Source: Antedon mediterranea (taxonomy: Eukaryota; Echinodermata; Crinoidea; Comatulida; Antedonidae). Taken from it: DNA of 60,000 bases. Below are positions 1 through 13,900 of the stretch, piece by piece. Below the pieces are notes generated by a model. It was not told the origin of the DNA, did not search any database, and saw nothing but the letters and a program-made list of their open reading frames with translations. The DNA lies in the NCBI RefSeq assembly GCF_964355755.1, contig NC_092675.1, forward strand, positions 2,702,312-2,762,311. Reading direction: 5' to 3'. Each line of letters begins with the position of its first letter. Within the stretch, counting starts at the first letter, position 1. Both the position numbers and the translations under genes were made by a program.

Positions 1-2576
1 AATAGATCGTTTAACTTCCCTAAATGGTTGTTCATTGACAATAGACTGGCAAGCCTTTATAATCACGGTATAAGAATCATATGTTTTAAACCAATATTTT
101 CAATTTGTGGTCATCATGTCCGTCCATAAGATCTTGTTTATTAATATTACTTATGAATTTAAGTAATTTGTATGGTAATAAATATAGTAGATACTACTAA
201 CCTAAAGTATGGTTTGTGGTATACCATGTAATTTTTTTTTCTTACACTGGGGATCTAGTTAAATTTGATTGGTTTGATTTGAATGTTTTGGTTAGTTAAA
301 GTTCTGAAGTAAGCTTGCTTGGCAAAGTAAAGTTGAAGCAAATCACAAGCACAATTAAGCATCAGCCTCACTTTGCCAACTAACAGACATGTCAACTTTA
401 CCAACTTCCTTGTTAGGAAATACATGGTGTTATACAAATCTTTACTTTACTATATAATCTACAGTATTATGCATACAGCTTCTATAGGGTCCAAACAAAC
501 CCTCCTTTTTTCTGTACCCTTTTTTCAAAGTATAGATACAGTTAGTATAATATGGTAAAGTCCTAAAACTAGCCTACAGGAGTTGTAGGTTTTTGCATTT
601 TGATAGAAAACAAACCACCTATTAACCCCCTTGTCAATGGCCTTGCTAATTGGTGTAGTAAAGATTAGATATGCTGTCAAGTTGAGTCAATTGGCACGGG
701 TTCAAGGCTCTCCTTGACCATTTTTCTGATATGTAATTGTAAAACTAGAGTTCCAGTGTAAAGTACCTATACTATGGCTTGTGTACATGCACTGTACACT
801 AGCTTACCCAGTGCATCTTTCCAAGGAGTTAGTGGTTACGGTACAATACCTCGGTTTCCCGGTCCATGTCTGTCGTTGTGAATTAACGAATGAGCGCTAA
901 TTAATGGCAGATGTATGACATGAAGAATATTGTTGTGTACATCGTCCATACATGTACAGTGTAATTTAGCCAGGTTATTTCCTGTACATATAGGTTTAAT
1001 ACTTTTGTAAAACCAGAAATAATAAACCTTTCGACCGGATGATAGAATTTTATATGGCTAACTGTAATAATTATAGGCTACATATTCTTTAATAAATATA
1101 ATTATGATAGGGATGTTTTTACTAACTACTATTAGTACTATCTAGTAGTATTAGTACCTTTAAGTAAAGGTTTATGATGCATACCGTAAATCCACTTTGT
1201 GTTTACTTTCATCAAATATTGCACTGGTGAATGGTTCCCATTTACATGCTAATTTTATCTTTAAAGGAAGGATATTATCTGGTACAATATGATTGTTCTC
1301 AGATTCTATTGTAATATAGCCTCACATCACAATCACATCACTAGGTCAACAAGTTGAACGGCAGTGCTGCAGTAAACCAAGGATTACTGTACATATTTGT
1401 TACATTTTTATTATTTACGATATATTCAAAATGAAAATGTCTACTGTTTTTATTTTATTAAACTAAATTGCACATAAAAGCACAAGCCTGAATTGCATAT
1501 TAACACTATAAAACAAACAATTTATAGATAAAAATAAATGAAAAGAAATCCAACATTCTATTGATATAATATTGTTAATACTGATTATCAGTTGTTTGTA
1601 GTGTTTTTAAGTTATAACAGTAAATGTTTTAAATAAGCAATGAAACAATTTACCAAAAATAAAAATGAATGCACACTAACTGTTTTTTTAACAAGAAATA
1701 TGTTCTGGAATTCTGCACACATTGCTTGGCAGGCCTAATTCATTTAAAACAAATAGTTTTTTGATTTCTCAATATTATACTTATAGTGTCAATACAGTAT
1801 ACTTACTATTCTTTCAACGTCGAATTAATTTAATGCTTTTTGTCATAAATAGAGTACATTTTTAACTATTTAAATTAGTGAAATCCTATGGGAGAAGATG
1901 AGTACAAAATGATAAAGGAGATTCAGTGTTTATTGAAAAACAAAAACAAGACAAACTGCAAATTTACATTCCTCATTTGACAGAGTTTAATTGTATGATG
2001 ATAAACCCTGAGGATATTCAGTTGATATCATAATCTATTACTACACTGTAAACTATTGTTCTTCTGTCTTGTTTATTATGTCCTACATTTTTTTAGACCT
2101 ATCCATCCATTCATTGTATTATGATAATATACGTACCTGTATATTGGTATGGTTATTTCTGATACAGTAATATTACTCTACTCTAAGTATATAAATAAAA
2201 CTTTTTTTTTCCACAAAGGGCTTTTTTTTTTAAACATCATTATTAATATAAGCCAAGCTAGTTAAGGATATTTATTTTATCTTTACATAAGAAAGTTGTA
2301 AGGCTTCAGGAGAAGACTTAATACTATACTATTACCCACTTTTACAGACCAGTAATACTTTAGTTAGCATAAATCTATTTTTTGATTAATAAAATTATGA
2401 TTTTTTACCCATATTATATATATATATGCTGCTACCTCTTGACTGCGTTGAGTCTTCACAGATGACAGTGCCTTCTTGATTACTTTGTAGTACTACTGTA
2501 TGTTTTCTCCTTGTACACTAACTGTACCATTTAAAGTATTCTCACATTTTCTTCCTACCATACGTTGTTCTTTCAG
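1..2576. other. Upstream or first-intron sequence, no exon seen
   Basis: AT-rich, with short homopolymer runs and no coding-like open frame. The missing endophilin-A first exon, which should encode a short peptide like the fly AGLKKQINKANQ, could not be found here, so it probably lies upstream of the window. Confidence 0.5.
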
Positions 2577-2645
2577 TATATGAGTGAGAAGATTGGAGGA
2601 GCAGAAAAAACTAAAATGGATGAAGATTTTATTGAACTAGAAAAG
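2577..2645 (+). CDS. SH3GL: Endophilin-A exon (start of BAR helix 1)
   Basis: Acceptor ttctttcag before 2577 and donor gtttgt from 2646; 23 whole codons, phase 0 at both ends. Encodes [18 protein letters not shown] followed by IELEK, matching the segment after the N-terminal amphipathic helix of endophilin-A. The internal ATG at 2580 is not the natural start, since family members have about 15 residues before it, encoded in an earlier exon. Confidence 0.95.
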
Positions 2646-4886
2646 GTTTGTTGAACAAATATTCGATAATTTCTTTAGATCTGTAAACCTATATGAAGGT
2701 GTGGCAGTTGGCTAATTACAAAAATCTTTTCCTTCCAATTTTCATGTTGTAAACAAAAAAAAACAGATATGGTGAGTGGTACTATAATCTATGAGTGTAA
2801 ACCCACAATATCCCTTTCCCCAAAAAGTGAAGGACAAATATGAACAAATTAATTTTCAGGGGAACACCCCTACCTGTCAATGGAACATTCTGCTATGGGG
2901 GAACATGCTAACATATCACCATCATCATTTCTTTTCATTCTGTTTCTGAGAACAGTATGGAGGAAAAATAACGGGAAAATGTATTACAGTAAATCAACAT
3001 TTTTCTATAGAGGAAGAACATAAAGTACTCTAAATGATTGGAAATTTATTAGAAGTGAAAGCAGATTATGTTCACATATTAGTTATGTTATTATTATTAA
3101 TAAAGGAAAATGTTTCTAGAATATAGTGCAACGTTTATAATAAAAACAAGCACCAAGATCGAGAGGATATACTGTGATTATAATACCAAACAGACATACA
3201 GTTGAAACAAGGTCAAAGGGCAGGAAATCTCCTGTCTAGATTAGAATTAACATGGGAATTATTATACAGTAATTGCCCGTATGAAAATTTCTATTATTTT
3301 TTTTTATTAAATGAGCAGAATTAAGAGAAATTGATGTAATGTAACATTTTCAATTAAAAATGTTTTTTTTTATAGAAAATTGAACAAACTGAAAGTGCCG
3401 TCGATGATCTAATGGCAAAAACATCTGATTTCCTTCAGCCTAATCCAGGTTTGACAATTAACAGCTTTTACACTGTTTCTTCATGGAAAAAAAACGTTTT
3501 AAAAGATGAATGTAGGCATTTTCGACTGGGTTGTTTTGAGCAGCCTATAATCTGATCCTCAATCTCCTCACTGTTCATGTGCAAGCATTGGGAGTAGATC
3601 ATTGCAAGGTGTTTGCGAGTGACCGGTCAAATATGCCTAGTGTCTTTATACCAAATATACCAAATATAAAATAAATTTTAAAGAATCTAAAAGAAACACA
3701 AATTGAACCTACAGAACCTGGACTGAAGGACGAACAAAGTTTCATAAAAACAATAAACTATAGAACTATGAAATAATTTATCTGTTTTTCTAATATCAAT
3801 GTACATGATTCAAATATTGACATCCAAAATTGAATCCTGACCCATAGAACAGGATTAGTATTGATGTGATTAGTGTTCGTTTACCCTTACTTTTTTTCGA
3901 TACACATTTAACAGCTGCCAGAATCAAACTTCAGATGAGAGCAAAGGGTAGCCGGTACCCTCAGGTTGAAACTGCTTTGGGAGAAACTATGATTAAGGGT
4001 GGAACAGAGCTAGGAGAAGATTCCTCATTCGGTAAGACACATAACCTTTCAAATATTGTCCTGAAAACAAATTATTTTGTTGAATAGGCCATTTTAATAT
4101 CACCAAATATTAAAGTAAAAAAAACAAATCATATCAGTGTCTGTGAAATGGTGGCTTGGTGTTGCTTGCCTACCAATCCCATAGTGCCTGGTTCAAATCC
4201 TGTCAGAGTTCCAGGATTTTTCTGATGCCCAATACAATGCCACAACCTAGGCCTCACTTTGTTTACAAAGCATAAAATTGGCGAGTCAGTATTTTCTTAC
4301 ATTTTAATTCTATTTTCATAAGATACATCATTATGTAATAACAGTAGAATGCACTTATGCTGGAGAAACTTAAATAAACCCAGAGGGTTTGTCCATCCAC
4401 ATGTTTTAATATTTAGAAGAATCATTGGTCAGAAGGTTTTTGACCATAATTACCTTCCATACTTATTTTCCAGGTCAAGCTCTTAATGATTGTGGTGAAG
4501 CCATGAAACAACTTGGAGATGTAAAAGACCATCTGGATTTGCAAGTTCGAACCAACTTCATAGATCCTCTTAACCACCTCAAAACCAAAGATCTTAAGGA
4601 AGTCAATGTATGAAAATTGTTTATCATTTAACTTGATAATGTGTGTTTCTTTCCTTTTTCATATCCATCCATCATGTTTCTTTATAATTTATTTATTTAT
4701 TGCTAATTATTTAACAATTGTTTGATTGTTGAATGTTTGCCCTACTTTGATATAATTTTACTTTATTGTTATACATTTAAGTGGTTAGTGGCCAAGCGGT
4801 TAAGACATTGGAACCGTAATACCTTGCCATATTAACATCGGTAAGGGTTGAGCCTCACTCGCTCCATGGTTCTGGTGGTAGAACGA

Positions 4887-4920
<34 letters not shown>

Positions 4921-7900
4921 AGTGTACACATCTGGCTCGTGTGCACTTTAAAGAACCCTTTCGAGACTTAATTGTTGATCGTGGGCCCCTGCACTGGATG
5001 CATTCTTGCTTTGGCATGATGGCAAAGAACGCCTAAAGAAAGCACACAAACACACACCTAACAGAGTATCTCGTTCCTAACGTACTATGTTACAGTGGTT
5101 ACGCCTGACTGATTCTTTTGTATTGCCTACTCTATGCCGGTGAAAAGTCCCGGTATGAGAAAAATTTCTGCCTCGTGCGTAGACGAGGCAACGATTTGCA
5201 ACGTATCAACAACAATTAACTAGTCTAACGGTATTTTTACCCTGTTAGATTAACAAAACAGGGCAAGGTTTTCCAACATATTAATCCTTATACAATGTAT
5301 AGTATATAAGAGATCAACTTAGCCTCGGCTAGCTTCTTAAGGTTCGTATTTTCTTCCTCGTTTGTGACGTATTGCAACGTTCTCAAACTTCGTGACTTGT
5401 CTTCGTGACAGTACCAAAAGAAATGATGACGGTAACACGTGGGAGTGGTCCCACAAGGGGGCGCTAGAGCGGACTGTACCATTCTTAATGAGGTGAATTC
5501 GGGTAAAATTCTTCTTTTCGTAATTGTTTCGCACTTCGTGGTAAAGGGCTATTGTCGGGTTTATTCAGGTAAGCAGGCACGTAATAGACTACCAACACCA
5601 TTTGTGGTTTGTGTATTTTGAGACGAGTAGGTAGTTACTCCGGTATACACACAGCCACTGTCACTCTTCAAGAGGACCCCTTGATTGTCAGCATACGCTG
5701 TTTAAGGTCACAATAAAAATAAAAGAAGAACATTTGCAAACAATTTGCAGGTAACAGTTGAACCTAAAACCTCCAGATCACTAGCATGGCATTCATACTT
5801 CTAAACCACTGAGCTTTCCCTGATGGCTAGGGTTAGATTTGAGCCCAACGAATGATAATTTTTACTTCTGATTTTAAACAAATTAACTTCGCTCCCTAAA
5901 GTAACAATGCAACTTTGCAATATGAAATTAATAATAATTAATTTTCAATAAAGAAAAAGACATTATTGAGAAAAAATTATTTTTTATTACAATGTTTTCC
6001 GCAATAAATCATCTATATTGTTCCATCCTATATACTGGAAAATTAGATTAGAATAAAAAAGAAACTACAATATTCAGCTCTACTGACTATAGTAATATCT
6101 ATCTGTTCATTCTCGCTATCTATAAGAATAACATCCTGACTCGGACCTAATTAAAGTATCTGTATATTCTCCCCAAAGACCAAACAGAGTTCACGTCGAT
6201 AGACCGAACTGTGATGTCATGTCTAGCGCAAAATTGACTTTCCTTGTTCTTAATCTAGGATATGAAAAGGATGACAATTATAAATAAATTTCCTTCTGTT
6301 ATTCGTGACTCATTGTGTAAACCTGTAGATTACATAATTATTGATAATATAGAATAGAAACATAGATTAAATTATATTATTATATAAATTAAATTGTTAG
6401 TAATAATTACATTTTTTTTTCTCTTTAATAACTGTGTCTTGGTTTTTGTTTTGTTCAAACACTTCAATTCAATTAATTTTGCTTTAACTGTATTTATAAT
6501 TAATAATAATTTGTTTGAATAAAAGTACTGATATATTATTCACCTCTGCCTGTAAAGTCTACACTATCAAACATGCCCATATATAGACATGATGATGTCA
6601 TATCACTACCATATTTGGCCGTATCACTTACCATATTTGGGCACATCATACTTTTTCAAACTATTTTTGTAGTGTAGACAGAGTTTTAGACAATCAGCTT
6701 GTAAAATATTTGTAAGAATTGCAAAAAATGTATTTTAAAGTTATTTATTTATGTAAAGATTATCCCAAAATGACAATGTAGATAATGATAATTTCTCTTA
6801 TTGAAAGTAATAATTCATGAATTTTTGACATTTTATAGTATCACCGAAAGAAAGTTGATTCCAGACGTCTGGACTTTGACTTTAAGAAAAAGAAACAAGC
6901 TAAAGGTATTATGAATAATCTTTTTTAAACTTTATCATCAACTGAAATTCTCTTTATGTACATTCTCAGAAAGTTCCATATATGTGGATATTCATAAATA
7001 TTTATTTAAAAAAAATTACTATATAAAATTACAAATGCAGCTTATAGTCCTTTATTCAATTGAGATACCATTTCCAAAAATCAGTTTCTATCCATTCCCT
7101 TAAATACCTGAATATTAATTATACTATAACAGTTATTCATGATCCTACTGTATTAGTTAAAGCTATGTTGCGCTTGCTACCTATAAAATCTTACGATTGA
7201 TATACAGTAATATAATAATGCCATCTTGTGGCCCCAAGTCAAATTAAACGATTCTCTTTTGTCACTTTGACAATTCCCAAGTTGAAATTAATAGCAAGAA
7301 TGATACCCACTTTTACATCACCTTTAATACCAAACTTGGGAGTTTGCACACACCGGGGTGTCAACTGTCAAACACTGGCATTTTATATGGTGCCCACTCT
7401 GATACGCGCATACTCCAGAGTTTTGCTAGGTGATATAAAATAAGTATTATCGTTCATTAATACATGCATTCGCTTAAGAATACGCATACTAAATTCTTTA
7501 TTCTCTGGGTTAGCAGGTGCTCAATTGATTGTCATTCTTTAACTGCTCTTTGCACTATGGTTCAGATTATACTAATCAATTGTTGTTCTATTATCATTAT
7601 AACCACTACTTGTACATCCTGTGTTGGTTCAGACAAGTAACAAATGTTGTTTATTTATGAATCACTGTACTACATTGAAATGTCATGTCAACATGATTTG
7701 AATTTGTCAGTCTTATTAAGTACCATCACTTGCCATTATAAGCGTTGAAACACCGGTTCTCATCAGATCACAGAAGTTTTAACTTAAAAGCATTGTTGGG
7801 CCTGGTTAGAGCTTGGATGGGAGACCATTTGGGAATACCGGGTGCTGTATCTGGGGTTTTGTTAGGCATTAGAAATCAGCACTCTTATGGAAGACCCTAA

Positions 7901-10900
7901 TATCTGCCTCAGACGTATTTGCCGATGAGAAGCCCTTGATCAATGATAGGACCAATCAATGTGCTTTAAACTGTCCTGGCTTAGTTTCAAATTAGTTGTA
8001 AAACTAATTGACATTGTCGTTTGCGACATACGTCGGCCATAAACTAAACACTTGCCATTTCAAAAACATGAGTGAACAATGCACGTAAGGGCGCAGTGTG
8101 TTGGAGGTTGAATTACTGATTGTGAGATTGTAAGTTTGAATCCATTTCGTTGCTTGTATCCTTATACAAGACACTTGCATTTGCCTCTCTCACCCGAGGT
8201 CATTTCACCATAACCACTTTGCAATTCATTTTACCTTCACTCACTCACTAACATTTGTATATATCATTCTTTTTTTTTCACTTCTTTGCTGTGTCACTTC
8301 ATCTCGTTTCACCACACAGGAGGTAATTTATCTTTTTTATTCACCATTTTCTTCTAAATCTATATAGAGCTAATGTTATAAATAGGGAGTTTTCGCTTTG
8401 TCACGACCTGTGGTGACCTAATTAGGAATCAAGTAAGGAAGCATGTTCCCACATGTTTCCCCCCTGCCCCCTCAATTCTTCTTGAAGGTCATGACAAATC
8501 GAAAACTCTTTTGAAAAACTGACTTTCTCAAAATTTTTCTATGGTATTTTTTGAGAAATCAAAATTACATAAGTAATTAATCTGTTTCAATATTTGTCAA
8601 AATCGTCATACCTACCATTTGTTTAATTGTCTTGCCATTGTTACAGTTAAATTTAGTTTTACTTTCATTTTCAGAAAAGTGGTTTAAAAACAATATGTTT
8701 ATGTTTTTCTACAATTAAATATAAATTGTTATTCTGTCTAATGTAAACAATTATATTGTTGTTTTACAATTTGTTTTTGTTTAGTATTTTAAAAACTTTT
8801 GTCTAATGTAAATTTGAATTTGTTTTCATTATTTTTTATGTTATAAAGCAATATTTGTCTTTTAGACTTGATAATATGTACACAGTTTAAACACTCTCCT
8901 AATATAAATGAATAAGTTACATTCACAAACACTTGGAGGTCTGCACCATTTTGTTAAATAATGGAAAATCATATAAGGAAGAGTTGTCTTCTATTTCCGT
9001 GTAAAATGGAACAAGTGTGTACCTTGACAGTGCTCCTTTACTTCTAACTATACTAATACTGTAGTTTTCTATTCCAAAACATTATAACATTTCTGACTAA
9101 TAATAATAATAATATTACTACTTTTCAAAGCACTATGTTCAATACCGAAACTGATATGTGATCTTTACTTTCATTTTGCTTTTTGAAAAAAATTACCTAT
9201 TTGGAATAATTTAATCTGAAAAGCTTTTAGAATATGTTAATGATGCATGTCATAATTTATGGTTATTAGAATATTATTATCATTATATCCGTTTCAAATG
9301 TCTGTAAAATGTACTTATATTTCATTAACTTAATTTTTGTAATATCAATTATTAATCAATACCAAATCTCGTTCATTTATGGCGATCATTTTTAGTATTA
9401 AAAAAATTCATTAAAGTTCTTCCCTACACAGAAACTCTGAAAATCAGAGTCTTTCCTACTGTACTATATAAATGTATTCTGAAACCAGACTTTGCAGGAA
9501 ATATATCTAGGCACTTGGGCCAGCCCAAAGTTGCTTGGTTTTAATGATAGAAGAGTACATTTTGTTTGCGAGTTTTTTGTTTGTTTTTTTTTTCATTGCA
9601 TACTGCTAATTCACACTGATTTCTCGTCTTAGTTGGCAACACTGGTAATTTTTGGTTTGTTTTTTGCACAAACAATTTTAGGTTATTTTTAGTTTTTTTT
9701 TTTTTTAAAGCATGCCAGACTAGCCATACTAATGATGAGTTTTGTTTGTAATCAAGTGCTTGGCATGGTCACATGTAAAAGGAGATGATTTAATTATTTG
9801 TTTGATTACTGTTTTTATGTTACTTTCATTAATATTATTATTGATTGTCCAGAATAGGAATTTCTTCAAGGGACTTTACTATTACTGTGTAAAGACAATA
9901 ATAATAACAATAGCAATTTGATATAACAAAATACTTATTGCAATAACATGTTTGAAAGTTATATTAATTTGTTTTTTATTATTTTATATAAATACTATAT
10001 TAAAGACCATGATTACAGTAGGATATTCCTTGTTAAAATATTAAACTCCTTTTTTTCTTTGCTGCCAAAATATGTTATTATTGGGGTAGTTTTCGGTATG
10101 TTGGGTACTATTAGTTCAGAAGGTAGGCCTCACTGTCTAAATGTCTAACGATTCTAAAAGCACGAAATAACCACCACTGCATATGTTTTAATACATTAAT
10201 TGTGAACATTGTTTGGTTCAGCTTTGAATGCATCCCTTCTATTTGTTTATGTATTATTTAAATATTTACACTTACAAATGTTATTAAATTAATTTCCTAG
10301 CCTTGTATTGTAGACAAACGAACTATGAACTATCAGGTTTTGCGGTGAATCAAATACTATATAATCATACAGTATAGTCATGCCAATGTAGTTCCTATAA
10401 CCAAAACCTTGCAGATGAAAGATGAATATCTAAATACAATGTTACTCAGTGGTTACAAATAGACAATTAGAATTTAGCGTCATGGATGTGCCTGCAAGGG
10501 CCTTCATATTAATGTTAGGGGTCATAGTGTAGGTTCCTGGGGCCAAAGTTTCATGGAGCTCTACGGGATGTTAAATCTCTTCTTTTTAATCTTACTTTTT
10601 ATTTTTTCTTTATTTTTTAAAAATATGATGTGATATTGATAATGAATTCATTTTCTAACACAAGAATAATTTATTACAATAACTTTTGAGAACATTGCAA
10701 AATCATTTGCTGTGATATTTATGATAGTACTATTTGCTGATTGCAGGATGAATTTATATTAAATATATAGTGTTAATGTGAGGCTTAATGAGTGGATTAA
10801 AACAATTCAACTCTGATACTAGGTCAGAATTGAACCCTATAGACAAGCATGTTAACCAAGAAGCTACAGATCCACTAACTAGCTATTGTGTGAAAGAGTG

Positions 10901-13900
10901 TGGTCATACTGTAGATAGGCTAGTGGGAAATTTAATGAATGTATCTGAAAATTGGGTGTAAATTGTGTTGGCTATATTTTTACTGAAAATCATCTTAGTA
11001 TTTTATAGTTTTTTTTGCCTGCTTGAAAGTAGTTTACTAACAATACATTAACAAGGATGCAAAAATTATGTATGCTTTTCTTTAAAAACTTAAGTGCATG
11101 TTGTTTTAAAAGATTTAAAAAGTTAAACAAAATTATGATTAAATAGAATTTGTGTACTTAATTTTATGCTTGTATATGAATACCTTTATACTTTTATTTC
11201 TCTATAAGATAACTACTTTGACCAAAATCAAAGATGTTTTGCTGTATTGTGTTGCCTAAAGCTTGGTTCCCACTAGGATGCATTGCACACATATAAGCCG
11301 CAACGCAAGCGAATTAAACAATCAAACGTGATAATTCAAACTGTTGCTTGTGATTGGTCAATTTATTTTGTGTTGCGGCTTACCTCTTTGTGTTACGTCC
11401 TAGTATCAAACAAGCTTTAAAAGCATTTATTAATCTCTACTATTACTAATATTGATTGTTTTTAACTATATAGTAATAACTCCGTTAAAGATATAATTTT
11501 GTTGATTAAATTATTTCTATTTGGTTTTAGGGTCGAATTTGCCAGAGGAAGAAGTTCGAACAGCTGAGGAGAAATTTGAAGAGTCACTCAGATTAGCTGA
11601 AGACGGAATGAGGCATGTCATCGAAAATGATGTAAGTTCTCTCACTACTCTATTATAATGGGAACCCGGATTCATATTTATATCCGCTTTTTTTTAATAA
11701 CCATTTAAATCAAAGCAGGGTGGATCAGATATAACATATACAACAATATTCAAGGATTCCTTTATGTTGAGTGCTGGTACCAAACAGTGCTCATTCGTCT
11801 GTTCACGACAGGGATTGATATAGATCAGTGCACCAGGTTAAGCTCATACTCTTCCCAAAAATGTACCGGGTTCTTTAAAGTACACACAAACCAGATGTTT
11901 TCACTGAATATGGACAGTTTTAAGTACTTATCCGAGAAGAATTGTTGGTTAAGAAGATTCTTCAACCTGTACCAATTATGTGGCTATGGTTTGCGGGAAC
12001 CCTGCCATACCTGCTCAGTCACTTGACTTATTAGTAGCAGAAGACATTAACCTGTATACATAAGACTTAATAATTCCTATTATCACTTAAGTATTTTTTT
12101 ATTAAACCATTGATTTTGATTTTTTTTTTTTGGCATCAGGTTGAACAAGTCGCACAACTGGATGCATTTGTCCAGGCCTTGTTAGAGTACCACACACAGT
12201 CAATAGAGATACTTGACAACCTTAAAGATTCATTAAGTAACAGGTTAGTTGATTAACAATAGAGTAATCATATTATCAGAAACAACTTCTAATGTTAAGC
12301 AAATGATTAATCAAGTACCTTACTTAAGTCCTGTCTACACTATCACATTTTATGGGACAAAAAAAAATGTGATGTGCCCATATATGGACATGGTGACATC
12401 ATATCACTACCATATCTGGGCATGTCACACTTTTTGTCACACTAGTTTGATAGTGTAGACAGAGCTTTAGGTTTACTTAGGTGACTAAATTCCTCTGTAT
12501 TCAAATCCAATTAGTTCAATCTTGGTACTTTATTACAAAGATAAAGATATTATATTACCAGACCTTGTCTTTTTAAAATTATAGGTGTGCTACAAATTGC
12601 ACTCCTCAATACATTTAGGGATGCTGTAGGTGTGCTGTTTGTACTTTGGTGTGTAGAAGTTTACCTCACCTCAAAAGAAAAGACCTGTGTTACATTACTA
12701 TTTTTATAATATATTTTAGAAAAACAGAAGCAGAAAACCGTCCTCGAATGGACCGTAAACCACTCAGGGCATCTAAGAATTCTTACAATAACGACTTGAA
12801 TGGGGCAACAAAAGAGGAGAGCCAGCCAGATTCAAGGTACACAGCTGCACCATCTCAAGCACCACCAAGTAAGTAGTACTTTATCATCAACCTTCTGTTC
12901 CCAACAATGTGTCCCCTTAATAGGGGGTATCCCTTAAATAGGGTTTGCTATAGAGTTAACACATACATTTCCCCTCATTTCACAGTTTAAGTAAAAATAG
13001 GGGGTCATTTATTTCTCTACATTCATTTCAAGGCTAGGTGTTCCCTTAAAATGGTGTAGTTAAGAAAAGGAGGCTAAGGAGGATTAGATAATATTATCTA
13101 TGTCTTAGCTTATAATGGTTCTCCTTCCTATGTACAATAAATATAGTATCATCATTTAGTGCTTAACGGCCGATTTTTCTTACAAATGTCTGATTACAAC
13201 ATACGTAAATAATTATTTAGTTCAATTCTTTCATTGTTTTGTATTCCCATTGAAACAAGTATCAGATTATTTTCTTTATTTTATAATTTTACTATTTTAT
13301 TTATGAGCAATATGGCTTAGAAGCATGTGACATTTTCTTTTATATGTATTTCATTAATCTTAATGGAGTATTATTTGATACGTGTATATGTTGTCATGTA
13401 AGAATGAACAATTACCTAGTAATAGTATACTGGACTGGCAATCTGTAGCAAAGTGTTACATAGAATTATAATATTTAAAAGTTCACAATAAAGGCTAAAG
13501 GTCAAAGCGTGTCAAGTGCGTTTACTATTTGTTTCATACCTGACAAGCAAAGTGCATCAATCTGGTTCAGAATTAGAATTAGGGAAGATGTGGTATTACA
13601 GTAAAAGACTGGTAACTCCCAGGGCAGGACTAACTGCAGAATGGTACTGACCATAGAGCAAACAGTTTGACTGAGAAAAGATAGCTACAAACGGACATAA
13701 AAATTGAGTTGATGTATGCATTTTAAACTCTATGCTCTTCCATCATGAAGCAGGTTCAGAATTATGTTGTATTACAGTAATAGACTGGTAACTCCCAGGG
13801 CAGGACTAACTGCAGAATGGTACTGGCCATAGAGCAAACAGTTTGACTGAGAAAAGATGCAAATAGCTACAAACGGACATAAAAATTTAGTTGATGATGT

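Larger units (their letters stand above)
6906..11530 (+). other. Endophilin-A intron (4.6 kb)
   Basis: Contains the two SINE copies above and the family B MITE at 11260. The remaining sequence (about 8.3-11.2 kb) is AT-rich with poly-T runs; I see no exon or element there except a weak tRNA-like head at 10785-10900. Confidence 0.6.

Noticed and set aside
4781-4860. Functional tRNA gene
   Set aside because: A and B boxes are present but there is no acceptor-stem pairing, and it continues into a SINE body.
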